64,000 nt of DNA from Loktanella sp. D2R18 (GCF_003318235.1 NZ_QOCG01000011.1:310001-374000); one strand, 5' to 3'. Shown: positions 27,845 through 37,468, numbered from the stretch's first letter. Translations and numbers: made by a program. The notes: a model not told the origin generated them from the letters alone.

Positions 27845-28501
27845 CTATTGTGTCACAGGCTCGGGCAATGGTTCGCCCAAGGCAATCATCATATTTTGCA
27901 CGCGTTCACGCAAGCCCTGCGTTGATGCTGCGTCTTCTTCGATCTGACGCAGCAACACCAGTGCGGCCTCTGTGTCTTGGGTCTCTAGATGCACATAGGC
28001 GATCTGTTCCATCGCAAGCAAATAATAGGGCTGACCGGGCTGTGACAGTGGCGTCAAAGCAGCGATCTTGGCGGCGCTGTCGTCATTGGGCAGCATCGCC
28101 GCCTTTAACGCCGCGAGGTCGCGATACATCTGCGGTGCCGTTTCATCGGCTGACAGCGCAGCAAATGCGCGCGCCGCTGCGTCAAAATCGCCAGCTTCCA
28201 CCAGCGCGGATGCCGCAAGCATATTCGCGACAGCCGCGGCGCCAGCGTCAACGGGTGCAGCGGCTAGGTTAGTGGCGCGCGTTGCGGGGTCGGCCTCTAC
28301 CAATGCATCATAAAGCGCGTCGCCTGCGGCTTGGGCGCGGGCATTTTCTTGGGCGAATTTATACTCGGACCATGCCGCACCCCCAACCAATGCCAAAACC
28401 AACGCAACAGCGATAGGCCCATATTTACGCATCTGCGCATATAGCTTGTCGCGTTTCACCTCATCGGTGACTTCGTCGATAAAACTGTCCGAGTTGCTCA
28501 C
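27845..28501 (-). CDS. YfgM-like TPR protein
   Basis: The protein has 218 residues: a short cytosolic N-terminus (SNSDSFIDEVTDEVKRDKLY), one membrane helix (GPIAVALVLALVGGAAW), then an Ala-rich helical periplasmic domain with TPR-like repeats. This matches the YfgM/TPR_21 family, an ancillary SecYEG and periplasmic chaperone-linked protein. The GTG at 28501 matches the usual start; an ATG at 28513 would add four residues. It heads the yfgM-bamB-der operon. Confidence 0.87.
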   Translation of the reverse strand: MSNSDSFIDEVTDEVKRDKLYAQMRKYGPIAVALVLALVGGAAWSEYKFAQENARAQAAGDALYDALVEADPATRATNLAAAPVDAGAAAVANMLAASALVEAGDFDAAARAFAALSADETAPQMYRDLAALKAAMLPNDDSAAKIAALTPLSQPGQPYYLLAMEQIAYVHLETQDTEAALVLLRQIEEDAASTQGLRERVQNMMIALGEPLPEPVTQ

Positions 28502-28575
28502 CCTGGCCCCCATTTAACGCTGAATGTTTCGCATCCTTTGCGCGTTCATATCGCGAAGCTGCCCAGATGGACAAG

Positions 28576-28602
28576 TAAGAAGGCGCGCCCTGCGCCTTCT
28601 TA
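28576..28602 (-). terminator. terminator after the Bcr/CflA transporter gene
   Basis: A perfect 11-bp inverted repeat (TAAGAAGGCGC with GCGCCTTCTTA) with a 5-base loop starts 7 bases beyond the stop of the minus-strand transporter gene. It separates that gene from the yfgM operon. Confidence 0.8.
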
Positions 28603-28608
28603 TCCGAT

Positions 28609-29820
28609 TTACACGCTGATTTTACCGTCGTTTTTCGGTGTCTCACGGCTCATCAGGCGAAATGTCCGCAAAGCCGTCGCCAATGCAAGTACAGAACAAA
28701 GCGCAATACCTGCGACCATTGGCACCGCTGTTCCGTCAAAGAACAGCCCTGTGACAACAACCATTAGCCCGCCCGTCACCATCTGCAATGTGCCCCCTAG
28801 GCTCGAGGCGAGGCCCGCAATTTCGCCGTGCGGGTCAAGTGCAACGACCATCGTGGTTGGCAGAATCAGCCCCAAACAAGCGTTGGCACAAAACAATCCC
28901 GCGATGACGACGTAAAGATTAGCAAAGCCTGCGAATCCGATCACCAGCAGTACAATCGAAAACCCCGCGAACCCAATGACCGCCCGGCGCATCACTGGTA
29001 GAATGCCGTATTTTTCACCCAAAGGGGCCGCCAATTGTGATGCAGCGAAAAAGCCAACCGCGTTCACCGCAAAGGCCAGGCTGAATCCTGTCGGGGTTAG
29101 CCCAAATTGATCAGTGTAAACAAAAGATGCGCTGGCGATGAACACCATAAAACTTGAAAAGCCAAAGCCGCCAATCAGTGTAAGCCCCATGAACACTGGA
29201 TCGCACACCAATATTTTCGTCCCAGCCCATAGATTCGCGATATTCACGGGCACGCGGTGTTCCGATGCGAGTGTTTCGGGCAAAGCACCTCCCACCAAAA
29301 CGAGGCTCAATATGGCAACCAGTGCCAGCACCCAAAATATGATTTGCCACCCGCCAAAGACGATCAGCCCTGACCCAACCAACGGCGCGAGCATCGGGGA
29401 TACTGAAATCACCAACATGATCATCGCCATTAATCTGGTGGCTTGGGTGCCCGTGTGCATATCGCGCACAATCGCCCGCGGCACGACCATCAACACAGCC
29501 CCGCCCAAACCTTGCAACGCACGCGCGGCAATCAGCCAGCCAATGCTTGGGGCTAATGCACAGCCAATGGCCCCCAAAATGAATATCCCAACACCGACAT
29601 AAAGCGGCCGCTTGCGCCCAACTTGGTCGGCCCAAGGCCCGTAGAAAAGCTGGGCCAGACCAAACGCCACGAAATACGATGTCAGCGTGAGCTGTACCGT
29701 CGTCACCTCAGCATCAAGCGCCAAAGCAATTGCAGGCAACGCGGGAAGATACATATCAATCGCAAATGGACCAACAGCAGATAGAAGCCCTAGGATTAGG
29801 GCGGCACGAAGCATCGACAT
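28609..29820 (-). CDS. Bcr/CflA family multidrug efflux MFS transporter
   Basis: The protein has 403 residues, 12 predicted membrane helices, and belongs to the DHA1 group of the major facilitator superfamily. GPFAIDMYLPALPAIA in helix 1, the GPWADQVGRKRPLYVG loop between helices 2 and 3 (motif A) and RALQGLGGAVLMVVPRAIVRD are the Bcr/CflA hallmarks. It exports drugs or metabolites by proton antiport; the substrate cannot be predicted. It is a single gene with its own terminator. Confidence 0.92.
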   Translation of the reverse strand: MSMLRAALILGLLSAVGPFAIDMYLPALPAIALALDAEVTTVQLTLTSYFVAFGLAQLFYGPWADQVGRKRPLYVGVGIFILGAIGCALAPSIGWLIAARALQGLGGAVLMVVPRAIVRDMHTGTQATRLMAMIMLVISVSPMLAPLVGSGLIVFGGWQIIFWVLALVAILSLVLVGGALPETLASEHRVPVNIANLWAGTKILVCDPVFMGLTLIGGFGFSSFMVFIASASFVYTDQFGLTPTGFSLAFAVNAVGFFAASQLAAPLGEKYGILPVMRRAVIGFAGFSIVLLVIGFAGFANLYVVIAGLFCANACLGLILPTTMVVALDPHGEIAGLASSLGGTLQMVTGGLMVVVTGLFFDGTAVPMVAGIALCSVLALATALRTFRLMSRETPKNDGKISV

Positions 29821-29889
29821 AGGTAGACCTGATATTGTGTGGAGTCTCCTTATCAGTAGGGGCAGTCTTCGCGCATTGCAACCGCTGTA

Positions 29890-31710
29890 TTAGGCCGCAT
29901 TCTCTTCGGATTGGCGGTTCCACAACAGCGCGTAGCGCCCCGCTATGGCCAACAATTCATCGTGCTTGCCCTGCTCGACAATGACCCCGTTTTCTAACAC
30001 CACAATTTGATCCGCATCCGCAATGGTCGACAGGCGGTGCGCGATGGTGATCACGGTGCGGCCCTTCCCCATTGCTTTCAACTCGGCCTGAATTTCCATC
30101 TCAGTCTGGGTATCCAGCGCCGATGTCGCCTCGTCCAACAAAAGAATTGGCGGGTTCTTGAGCAATGTCCGAGCAATGCCCACACGCTGTTTTTCTCCGC
30201 CGGAAAGTTTCAACCCGCGCTCTCCGACGCTGGTCTGATAGCCATCGGGCAGACTGATCACAAAATCGTGGATTTTAGCCGCTTTAGCGGCCGCGATGAT
30301 TTCATCCTCACGCGCGCCGGGACGGCCATATGCGATATTATAATGAATGGTATCGTTAAATAGCACCGTGTCCTGCGGCACCACGCCAATTTGCGCATGC
30401 AGGCTTTCTTGGGTGACATCGCGCAGGTCTTGCCCGTCGATTTTCATCGCGCCGCCGTTCACATCGTAAAAGCGAAACAACAGCCGCCCGATAGTCGATT
30501 TACCCGACCCAGAAGAGCCGACAATCGCTACCGTTTGGCCCGGTTCAGCCGTCAGATTGATACCCTTCAGAATCGGACGCGCGACGTCATAGCCAAAGGC
30601 AACGTCATGCAATGTAACCTGACCGCCATTCACATCCAGCGCAGGCGCGTTTGGTTTGTCTTGCACCTCGGCTGGTTGTTCAAGCAGATCAAACATATCG
30701 CCCATATCGATCAGCGCTTGACGAATTTCGCGGTAGACCGTGCCAAGGAAATTAAGCGGCATGGTGATCTGGATCATATAGGCGTTAACCATGACAAAAT
30801 CGCCCACGGTCAAAGTGCCGGTTTGCACCCCAATTGCCGCCATCACCATCACGGCGACAAGACCGCTGGTGATCAAAACCGACTGACCAAAGTTCAAGAA
30901 TGCCAGTGAATAATTAGTGCGCACAGCCGCTTTCTGATATTCGGCCATGGCCGCGTCGTAGCGGTCAGCCTCCCATTTTTCGGCACCAAAATATTTGACG
31001 GTCTCAAAATTCAGCAGGCTATCAATCGCCTTTTGGTTGGCGTCGGTGTCTTGTTCGTTCATTATTTTGCGAATTTTCACGCGCCATTCAGTCACCTTGA
31101 ACGTGAACAGAATATAGAGCGAAATCGTCACAAAAACGACGGCCAAGTACCAGACATCAAACAAGAAAAATAAAACCGCTGCGATCATCAGCAACTCGAG
31201 GATCAGCGGCCCGATGCTAAACAATAAGAAGCGCAGTAGGAATTCGACGCCCTTGACACCACGCTCAATGACCCGGCTTAACCCGCCTGTTTTGCGCATG
31301 ATATGATAGCGCATCGAGAGGTTGTGAATATGGGTAAATGTCTCAAGCGCGAGCTGGCGCAGCGCACGTTGCCCCACGGGCGTAAACACCACGTCACGCA
31401 GTTGCTGAAAGCCCACGGTCATCAGCCGCGCGATCCCGTAAGACAGTGTCAGCCCAACCGCGCCAAACCCTAAAAATGCAGCAGCGGATGCACCTTCGGG
31501 GGCCAAAGTATCGACCGCTTGTTTGTAGAATAGCGGCGTTGTGACCGCGATCAGCTTGGCCGTGAACAAAATCGCCAAGGCCAGCACAACCCGCCGCTTA
31601 ACCCATGCTTGGGATTGCGGCCACAAATAAGGCACGACGCGCCGAATAACATCCCAGCCCTGCACTTTGGTATCATCAAGGTTGGCTGATGTTGTCGCTA
31701 AATGACGCAT
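29890..31710 (-). CDS. Atm1-type ABC exporter (membrane and ATPase fused)
   Basis: This 606-residue half-transporter has an N-terminal membrane domain of six helices (residues about 40-330) and a C-terminal ATPase with Walker A GSSGSGKST, signature LSGGEKQR and Walker B ILLLDEATSALD. The N-terminal part (VVPYLWPQSQAWVKRRVVLA, TTPLFYKQAVDTL) is that of the ATM1/HMT1 family. Bacterial Atm1 exports glutathione-type conjugates and supports iron-sulfur or heavy-metal homeostasis. It acts as a homodimer in the inner membrane. It starts 64 bases after the LysM gene's stop on the same strand. Confidence 0.93.
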   Translation of the reverse strand: MRHLATTSANLDDTKVQGWDVIRRVVPYLWPQSQAWVKRRVVLALAILFTAKLIAVTTPLFYKQAVDTLAPEGASAAAFLGFGAVGLTLSYGIARLMTVGFQQLRDVVFTPVGQRALRQLALETFTHIHNLSMRYHIMRKTGGLSRVIERGVKGVEFLLRFLLFSIGPLILELLMIAAVLFFLFDVWYLAVVFVTISLYILFTFKVTEWRVKIRKIMNEQDTDANQKAIDSLLNFETVKYFGAEKWEADRYDAAMAEYQKAAVRTNYSLAFLNFGQSVLITSGLVAVMVMAAIGVQTGTLTVGDFVMVNAYMIQITMPLNFLGTVYREIRQALIDMGDMFDLLEQPAEVQDKPNAPALDVNGGQVTLHDVAFGYDVARPILKGINLTAEPGQTVAIVGSSGSGKSTIGRLLFRFYDVNGGAMKIDGQDLRDVTQESLHAQIGVVPQDTVLFNDTIHYNIAYGRPGAREDEIIAAAKAAKIHDFVISLPDGYQTSVGERGLKLSGGEKQRVGIARTLLKNPPILLLDEATSALDTQTEMEIQAELKAMGKGRTVITIAHRLSTIADADQIVVLENGVIVEQGKHDELLAIAGRYALLWNRQSEENAA

Positions 31711-31774
31711 GTTGGCACTCCGGCTGGCGGCCCCTACTTAGGCTGCACCCGGCCTGATTACCAGCGGCCTTTGC

Positions 31775-32956
31775 CTATTGGCTGACCTCGGGCATCCGAA
31801 AAATCTGCCCCGGATAAATCAAATCAGGATCACGGATCAGGTCGCTATTCGCCTCGTAGACTTGTACATAGTAGACACCGTTACCTAGGCTTTCTTCCGC
31901 AATCGCCCAAAGCGTCGCACCCGGCTGTACGGTCCGCACCGCAACCTCAAACCCGTCCGCGCCGGTTTCTTCAGCCAAAACAGCGGCCACATCCGCAGCT
32001 TCTTCGCGCTTAAACGGTGTTTCCAGCCGCGATACCACATCGCCCGCGTTATCGACCTCATCAACGCGCAACGTATAGATCCCAGTTTCAATTTCTGGCA
32101 GGTCAATTTGCCAATCGCCGCCTTCGGTCACCGGTGAGGTCGTCACAGGTTCATTATCAAGGTAAATTTGCACTGCACCATCGCCCACCGCACGACCTGA
32201 CAATTGCACTTCGCCTTCGGGGTCATAGGTAATTGCGTCCAACCCGACATTTGGCGCGGGAAGCTCTGGACCAGATTGCACAACGCGCACCCCTTGCGCA
32301 TCGGCCTGAAGCACTGTTGGCGCTGCTGGACGTTCAGGGGCCGCAATCGGCGCAGCAGCGACTTCGGGTGCTGCGGGTGCCGCTGGTGCAGCAGGCTGGG
32401 TCGCACTGCTGGTTTGCGTAGGTGCGGCCGTCGGTGCCTGCGGCGCGGCTATTTGGTTTGGCAATTCGGGCACTGCAAGCTGTGCCACAACGGGCGCAGG
32501 TGCGGCGATCGGGGCCACGATATAGCTGGTTTCAGACCGCAGCGCCGCCGCGTCTGGGTCCGCAACAAGCGTCAGGCTGCGCGGCGTATCCGACACGCCC
32601 GCCATCGGCAAAGCCACGAAATTGCCGGCGCCATCGGCCGTCACGCGCTCTAATTCGGTGCCACCAAGCATGATCGCAATCTCTTGTCCCGGATCTGCGC
32701 GGCCTGCAATCACCATAGCCCCATCCGTTTCAACACGAAACGTATCAAATTGAGGGCCTTGGGGTGCTGCGGGTTCTTCTGGTGTGACTTGCGCGATCTC
32801 TTCAGCTGGGGCGGCGTTTGCCGGGCTGTCCACCTGCGCGATTGGATCAGAGGTTTCGCGTTCAGGCCCGAACAACAAGCTAACCGCCCAGACGGCGACA
32901 AGGGCAATCGCGCCAAGCGCAAGCCGCACAACTTTAGATTTGGATGCTTCGGTCAC
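31775..32956 (-). CDS. LysM domain-containing membrane-anchored protein
   Basis: The protein has 393 residues: a short cytosolic start, one membrane helix (LALGAIALVAVWAVSLLF), a long Ala/Pro-rich region (about residues 140-215) and Ig-like segments (EVQLSGRAVGDGAVQIYLD), then a C-terminal LysM domain (GATLWAIAEESLGNG ... DLIYPGQIFRMP) that binds peptidoglycan. The GTG at 32956 is chosen because GAGGGG lies just upstream and it puts the helix near the N-terminus. The family is usually annotated as LysM peptidoglycan-binding protein; an envelope role is likely but the function is unknown. Confidence 0.87.
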   Translation of the reverse strand: MTEASKSKVVRLALGAIALVAVWAVSLLFGPERETSDPIAQVDSPANAAPAEEIAQVTPEEPAAPQGPQFDTFRVETDGAMVIAGRADPGQEIAIMLGGTELERVTADGAGNFVALPMAGVSDTPRSLTLVADPDAAALRSETSYIVAPIAAPAPVVAQLAVPELPNQIAAPQAPTAAPTQTSSATQPAAPAAPAAPEVAAAPIAAPERPAAPTVLQADAQGVRVVQSGPELPAPNVGLDAITYDPEGEVQLSGRAVGDGAVQIYLDNEPVTTSPVTEGGDWQIDLPEIETGIYTLRVDEVDNAGDVVSRLETPFKREEAADVAAVLAEETGADGFEVAVRTVQPGATLWAIAEESLGNGVYYVQVYEANSDLIRDPDLIYPGQIFRMPEVSQ

Positions 32957-33067
32957 GTCTTTTCCCCTCACAGGCCATTGTATTCGGCGCCCCCACCGCA
33001 CATGGTTAGGCCACCGTAACCACGCCACATTCGGGCGTCAAAGCGAAGCTGCACAAAAAGGGTCCTT

Positions 33068-33625
33068 ATGTCTACATTTCCAAAATCTGTCTGCGTCTAT
33101 TGCGGCTCGCGCGATGGGGTGTCCGCTGCCTATGCAGACGCCGCCGAAGCCACAGGCAAAATGCTGGTACGCAACGATTGGCGCTTGGTTTATGGCGCAG
33201 GCGATGTGGGCTTAATGGGGCGGGTCGCAAACGCGGTGCAAGCAGCGAACGGGAAAACCTTTGGTGTTATCCCAACGCATTTGTTGGATTGGGAGGTCGG
33301 TAAACGCGATCTCGATAGCTTTGTCATCACCGAAACCATGCATGAACGTAAAAAAGTGATGTTTATGAATGCCGACGCGGTTGTGGTTTTACCGGGCGGC
33401 GCAGGATCACTGGATGAATTTTTTGAAGCGCTGACATGGCGACAGCTGAATTTGCACGCCAAGCCGATTGTCTTGCTGAATATTGACGGGTTTTGGGACC
33501 CGTTGTGGGGACTACTGGAACATGTCGTGACGCAAGGATTCGCAGGCGATGATATCTTGTCCTATGTCACTATTGTGCCCGATGTCGCCGCGCTTGAAAC
33601 CCGTTTGCGCGAGGCCCTTTCCTGA
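33068..33625 (+). CDS. LOG family protein (nucleoside 5'-monophosphate phosphoribohydrolase)
   Basis: The protein has 185 residues with a Rossmann-like fold; VYCGSRDG at the N-terminus and the family signature PGGAGSLDEFFEALTW are intact. LOG enzymes remove ribose 5-phosphate from cytokinin or purine nucleotides. The related LonelyGuy enzymes make active cytokinins, but most bacterial members probably act in nucleotide turnover. The last 64 bases overlap the 3' end of the convergent rarD gene. Confidence 0.92.
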   Translation: MSTFPKSVCVYCGSRDGVSAAYADAAEATGKMLVRNDWRLVYGAGDVGLMGRVANAVQAANGKTFGVIPTHLLDWEVGKRDLDSFVITETMHERKKVMFMNADAVVVLPGGAGSLDEFFEALTWRQLNLHAKPIVLLNIDGFWDPLWGLLEHVVTQGFAGDDILSYVTIVPDVAALETRLREALS

Positions 33626-34500
33626 CGCAAGGCCGTAACGGAATAGATAATCACCCCGCCCCATATCATCGGAAAAGCGATCATATGCACGGTGCCGAAT
33701 GGTTCAGCAAAGATAAGCACCGCAACCAAAAATTGCAAAGTGGGATTGATATAAAACGCGATGCCGGTTGTCGCCATTGACACCCGGCGCGCGCCATAGC
33801 TGAACATCAGAAGCGGGATAGATGTGATCGGCCCCGCAAACATCAGCATCAAGCTGTCGGATAGGTCGTTGCCAAATGCACCGCCTGCCCCACTACGGAA
33901 CCCTTCGAACCCGGCAAAATGCACACCGACCAGCCAGATGATCCCCAGCGGTAGAACAAGCGTCACCTCGGCGGCGACCGTCAACATTGGTCCGGCCGTG
34001 ATACCCTTTTTGATCAACCCGTATACAGCAAACGTACCTGCCAACGAAAGCGCAACAATCGGAACGGTCCCAAGCCCCACGGTCAACACCGTGACCGCCG
34101 TAAGCGCCAGCCCGATCGCCAGCCACTTCAGCGTGCTTAAGGTTTCCCCCAAGACAAAGCGACCGATCAAGACCGCCAACATAGGGTAAATATAATAACC
34201 GACGCTTGCCTCGGTTGACCGATCAATTTGCGATGACAGGATAAAGATAAACCAATTCGCCGATACCATCAGCGCCGCAAGGGATATGACCGTAAACTTT
34301 GTGCGAATCAGCTCGAACATCTGTTTCATGCGGCCTTGGATCAGCAAAATCGCCGCGAAGAATACAAAGGACCAAAGCGCCCGGTGCGACAACACCTCTA
34401 GCGGGGGCACATGCGACAAGGCCTTATAATATATCGGCGATAGCCCCCAGATCACACAGGTCGCGATGATGGCAATGATCCCTTTGCCAGTTTCCGTCAT
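33562..34500 (-). CDS. rarD: EamA family transporter RarD
   Basis: The protein has 312 residues with ten membrane helices of the drug/metabolite transporter superfamily. The start TGKGIIAIIATCVIWGLSPIYYK and the LSHRALWSF, NWFIFIL and GYYIYPMLAVLIG blocks are those of RarD. The ATG at 34500 overlaps the stop of the dehydratase gene (ATGA); the open frame extends further but into that gene. The transported metabolite is unknown. Its 3' end overlaps the LOG gene by 64 bases. Confidence 0.92.
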   Translation of the reverse strand: MTETGKGIIAIIATCVIWGLSPIYYKALSHVPPLEVLSHRALWSFVFFAAILLIQGRMKQMFELIRTKFTVISLAALMVSANWFIFILSSQIDRSTEASVGYYIYPMLAVLIGRFVLGETLSTLKWLAIGLALTAVTVLTVGLGTVPIVALSLAGTFAVYGLIKKGITAGPMLTVAAEVTLVLPLGIIWLVGVHFAGFEGFRSGAGGAFGNDLSDSLMLMFAGPITSIPLLMFSYGARRVSMATTGIAFYINPTLQFLVAVLIFAEPFGTVHMIAFPMIWGGVIIYSVTALRQERASRKRVSSAATSGTIVT

Positions 34501-35474
34501 TGAGCCAAAGCGCCCATCAATTCTGCATATCGGGTCAACGAAATATTTGATCCGCAGGCGATGATCCCAACATGACGTCCCGTCAAATCGCCTGACAACG
34601 GCCCCAGCACAGCCGCCAAAGACGCAGCACAAGCAGGTTCGGCGGTGATCCGTAGATTGCGTTGATAGTAGTTCATCGCGTGCCGCATCTCATCATCTGC
34701 GACCCGCACGATCCGGTCCACATATTTGGCGGAAACCCCATAAGAATAAGGCATCGCATAGGGTGCCCCAAGGCTATCTGCAATCGTATCGATATTAGCC
34801 AACGTGGCAGGTGCACCGTTGGCAAAGCTTTGGTACATACTATCCGCGCCAAAGGGTTCAACCCCAATGACTGTTGCTGATGGGTTCAACTGCTTAATCG
34901 CGCACCCCATGCCCGAAATCAGCCCGCCGCCGCCGATCGGGACGACATAGGTATCAATCTGCGGGGCTTGGCGGTGGTACTCGGCCCCGCAAGTCGCGGC
35001 TCCCAATGTCATATGCGCGCCTTCAAACGGATGCATCAGGGTGCGCCCTGCATCCGCGCAGGCATTCATCGCGGCGAATGCATCGGCCATGGTATCATAG
35101 AGCTCAACCGTCGCGCCCAGCGTCTCGCAGCCTGCGATCCGCGAAGGATCAACTGCGCGGGGCATGCAAATAAGCGCATCGACACCGGCAGCCTGTGCAG
35201 CCCAAGACACTGCCAATGCGTGATTGCCACCGCTTGCGGCAACAACGCCGGCGGCGCGTTGATCGGCGTCAAGCTGCAGAATACCAAGATAGGCCCCGCG
35301 CGCTTTAAACGATCCTGCCTGTTGAAACAGTTCCAGCTTAACCGTCACACTTGCGCAGTCAGGCAAGACGTTTTCCCAGCGCGCCGCGGCCAATGGGAGG
35401 ACGGGCGTTTTCAGCAAAACCCCGTCTAACTGCTTGGCAGCCGTATCAATTGCCGACAGATTTGGAATGGACAT
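34497..35474 (-). CDS. threonine/serine dehydratase-like PLP enzyme
   Basis: The enzyme has 325 residues, fold type II. The PLP lysine lies in QAGSFKARGA, the phosphate loop in VPIGGGGLISG, and SGGNHALAVSW is the substrate-side loop. There is no C-terminal ACT-like regulatory domain, so this is the short catabolic type (threonine ammonia-lyase or serine dehydratase or racemase), not the biosynthetic IlvA. The exact substrate is uncertain. Start ATG 35474; a GTG directly before it is in frame. It is followed by rarD with a 4-base overlap, so the two are co-transcribed. Confidence 0.86.
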   Translation of the reverse strand: MSIPNLSAIDTAAKQLDGVLLKTPVLPLAAARWENVLPDCASVTVKLELFQQAGSFKARGAYLGILQLDADQRAAGVVAASGGNHALAVSWAAQAAGVDALICMPRAVDPSRIAGCETLGATVELYDTMADAFAAMNACADAGRTLMHPFEGAHMTLGAATCGAEYHRQAPQIDTYVVPIGGGGLISGMGCAIKQLNPSATVIGVEPFGADSMYQSFANGAPATLANIDTIADSLGAPYAMPYSYGVSAKYVDRIVRVADDEMRHAMNYYQRNLRITAEPACAASLAAVLGPLSGDLTGRHVGIIACGSNISLTRYAELMGALAQ

Positions 35475-35510
35475 CACACACCGATTTTGGAGAGTTCAGG
35501 CGACTATTTC

Positions 35511-35553
35511 ACGGCCCCTATTCATTGTCTACACGTGAAATGAACAGGGCCGT
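35511..35553 (-). terminator. hairpin after the unknown membrane protein gene
   Basis: An imperfect inverted repeat (ACGGCCCCTATTCATT with AATGAACAGGGCCGT) with a loop of about 12 bases lies 32 bases past the stop of the membrane protein gene and 37 bases before the dehydratase gene. It looks like a transcription terminator with little T-run. Confidence 0.6.
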
Positions 35554-35584
35554 AAGGCGGCGCGGTCATAAACAACATAACACA

Positions 35585-36553
35585 TTATTTTCGCATATTA
35601 TTTTTAGCCATACGCGCACGCAAAAGCGCACCGATATCTTGCTGATCACGTTCCCTTTTTGCTTCATTTTCCGCGCGTTCCGCCTGCGCCTGATGGGCGC
35701 GTCTTTCATAGCTCAATGCCGCCCCCGCGCATTGCAAACAAAACACCCAAATCGCAAACATGATGGCCCCCGACACAATCACCGCGTGGCGCAGGGTAAA
35801 GACTGCATCTTTTTTACCAGCCAAAATGAAAATCACGTCGTCCAGCTTTTCACGCAGGACCGTCGAAAAATCCAGAAACGACACGGCCCCTTCTACAAAA
35901 TACCCTGTCGCCGCCGTAAGCCCGGTAATCATCAGCATCAATAAAAACATGATGCCAAAACCGGCGCCAAAACCATCAAAGTTCGAAAAACTGATCCCCT
36001 TTGGGTTTGTTCCCGCCACAAAGTTTGCAAGTGCCGGCAGCAAAGCCGCGCGCATGGCCATAACGATAAGACTGCTGAGCAACGACACAAACGTCAGCGT
36101 GCCCAAAGCAATGTCTGTCGAAAGCTGACCAACTGGACCATCAGGGGCATCAGCGGCGCTGATCCCGAGCTGCCCAGAAACGACAAAGGCCGAAACACTG
36201 GTCACAACCACAAGCAAAGCCCCCACAGTGACCGTTTCAAACAGTCCGTAACCAGCCGCGCCCGCAAACAGCCGTTGTTGTGAGTTTTTGGTAGCAAACC
36301 CAAGCGACCGCAGGCCAAATCGGATCCCAATCAAATAGGGATGCATCGAAATCATCGCGAACATAATGGGGACCACAATCGCAAACACGAGGATCCCAAG
36401 AAAGCCGATCACCGGAATGCCCAGCATCGCGGGAAATGTGCCAAACACAAAGAAAAGCGTCATCGCCGTGTAGGCGACAATCCAAAAAGGCAGCACAAGC
36501 ACAAACCGCCACAGGATCGAAAACGACAGAGGAATACTACGCAATAAAAGCAA
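35585..36553 (-). CDS. membrane protein of unknown function
   Basis: The protein has 322 residues. It has about seven hydrophobic segments, including a run of three in the first 75 residues, then pairs near residues 105-130, 150-175 and 190-215, and one near 260. The C-terminus is cytosolic-looking, highly charged and likely coiled coil (ERRAHQAQAERAENEAKRERD). I recognise no family motif. It is flanked by terminator-like hairpins on both sides, so it is probably a single-gene unit. The continuous frame and Rhodobacterales-like codon use support it as a real gene. Confidence 0.75.
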   Translation of the reverse strand: MLLLRSIPLSFSILWRFVLVLPFWIVAYTAMTLFFVFGTFPAMLGIPVIGFLGILVFAIVVPIMFAMISMHPYLIGIRFGLRSLGFATKNSQQRLFAGAAGYGLFETVTVGALLVVVTSVSAFVVSGQLGISAADAPDGPVGQLSTDIALGTLTFVSLLSSLIVMAMRAALLPALANFVAGTNPKGISFSNFDGFGAGFGIMFLLMLMITGLTAATGYFVEGAVSFLDFSTVLREKLDDVIFILAGKKDAVFTLRHAVIVSGAIMFAIWVFCLQCAGAALSYERRAHQAQAERAENEAKRERDQQDIGALLRARMAKNNMRK

Positions 36554-36767
36554 AGAAAGCTCCTTTCAAATTGGTTGCGACACGGCGCACAAATACGGGC
36601 GCTGCACGGATCAGCGCAGCGGCGAGTATTGTCTGTGTCGGGTGGCGCCTGCGCGCAAAAAACGGCGCGGCACGGGCTAGATGCGCATGATATGCGCTTA
36701 CAAAAATTGTTTGGTTAGAATGATCTAGCTATATAGATATAGGAACGCGCAGTGATGTTTTCAAGAC

Positions 36768-36800
36768 AAAGGCCCGCCGCGAGATACGCGACGGGCCTTT
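36768..36800 (-). terminator. sodB terminator
   Basis: An inverted repeat with 14-base arms and one mismatch (AAAGGCCCGCCGCG with CGCGACGGGCCTTT) and a 5-base loop lies 23 bases beyond the sodB stop on the minus strand. Confidence 0.8.
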
Positions 36801-36822
36801 TCGATAGCTTTAAAAGCGAAAG

Positions 36823-37422
36823 TTACAGGCGGCCTGCAACATTTTCCCAGTTCACCAGATTGTCCAAGAAATTGGTCAGGTAAACAGGGCGTTTGTTGCG
36901 GAAATCGATGTAATAGGAATGCTCCCAGACATCGCAGCCCAGCAGCGCAGTTTGACCAAAGCAAAGCGGGTTCACGCCGTTTTCAGTCTTGGTCACTTTC
37001 AGCGCGCCGTCAGTGTCTTTGACCAACCAGCACCAGCCTGAACCAAACTGGCCAGCACCAGCGGCAGAAAACTGCTTTTTGAACTCATCAACAGAACCAA
37101 AGCTTTCAACCAATGCTTTTTCTAGCTCAGTTGGGATCGCATTGCCATTTGGGCCCATCATTTCCCAGAACTGGTTATGGTTCCAAAGCTGAGAGATGTT
37201 GTTGAAGATGCCGTTTTGCGCAACCGAGGTTGCGTCATACGTGCCGGTGATGATTTCTTCGAGGCTCTTGCCTTCCCACTCAGTACCCGCAATCGCCGCG
37301 TTGCCATTGGTGACATAGGCGTTGTGGTGCAGGTCGTGGTGGAATTCGAGCGTCTCAGCGGACATGCCTTTGGCGGCAAGTGCGTCGTGTGCATATGGAA
37401 GATCAGGAAGTTCAAAAGCCAT
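36823..37422 (-). CDS. sodB: superoxide dismutase, iron type
   Basis: The enzyme has 199 residues. Metal ligands are visible in FHHDLHHNAYV (first His region), LWNHNQFW, and DVWEHSYYIDFRN (Asp and His). The overall sequence is of the Fe-SOD type, which removes superoxide in the cytosol. The start has AGAAAGAGAG before ATG. It is monocistronic with its own terminator; the promoter is in the 214-base gap shared with the divergent Hint-protein gene. Confidence 0.95.
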   Translation of the reverse strand: MAFELPDLPYAHDALAAKGMSAETLEFHHDLHHNAYVTNGNAAIAGTEWEGKSLEEIITGTYDATSVAQNGIFNNISQLWNHNQFWEMMGPNGNAIPTELEKALVESFGSVDEFKKQFSAAGAGQFGSGWCWLVKDTDGALKVTKTENGVNPLCFGQTALLGCDVWEHSYYIDFRNKRPVYLTNFLDNLVNWENVAGRL

Positions 37423-37454
37423 GGTGCTCTCTTTCTGCGTTGCGAATTTATATA

Positions 37455-37468
37455 GTGATACATGTCAC
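37455..37468. promoter_or_regulatory. short palindrome upstream of sodB
   Basis: GTGATACATGTCAC, an imperfect 14-bp palindrome with GTGA and TCAC arms, lies 33-46 bases before the sodB ATG. Symmetry and position suggest an operator. No regulator can be named. Confidence 0.3.
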
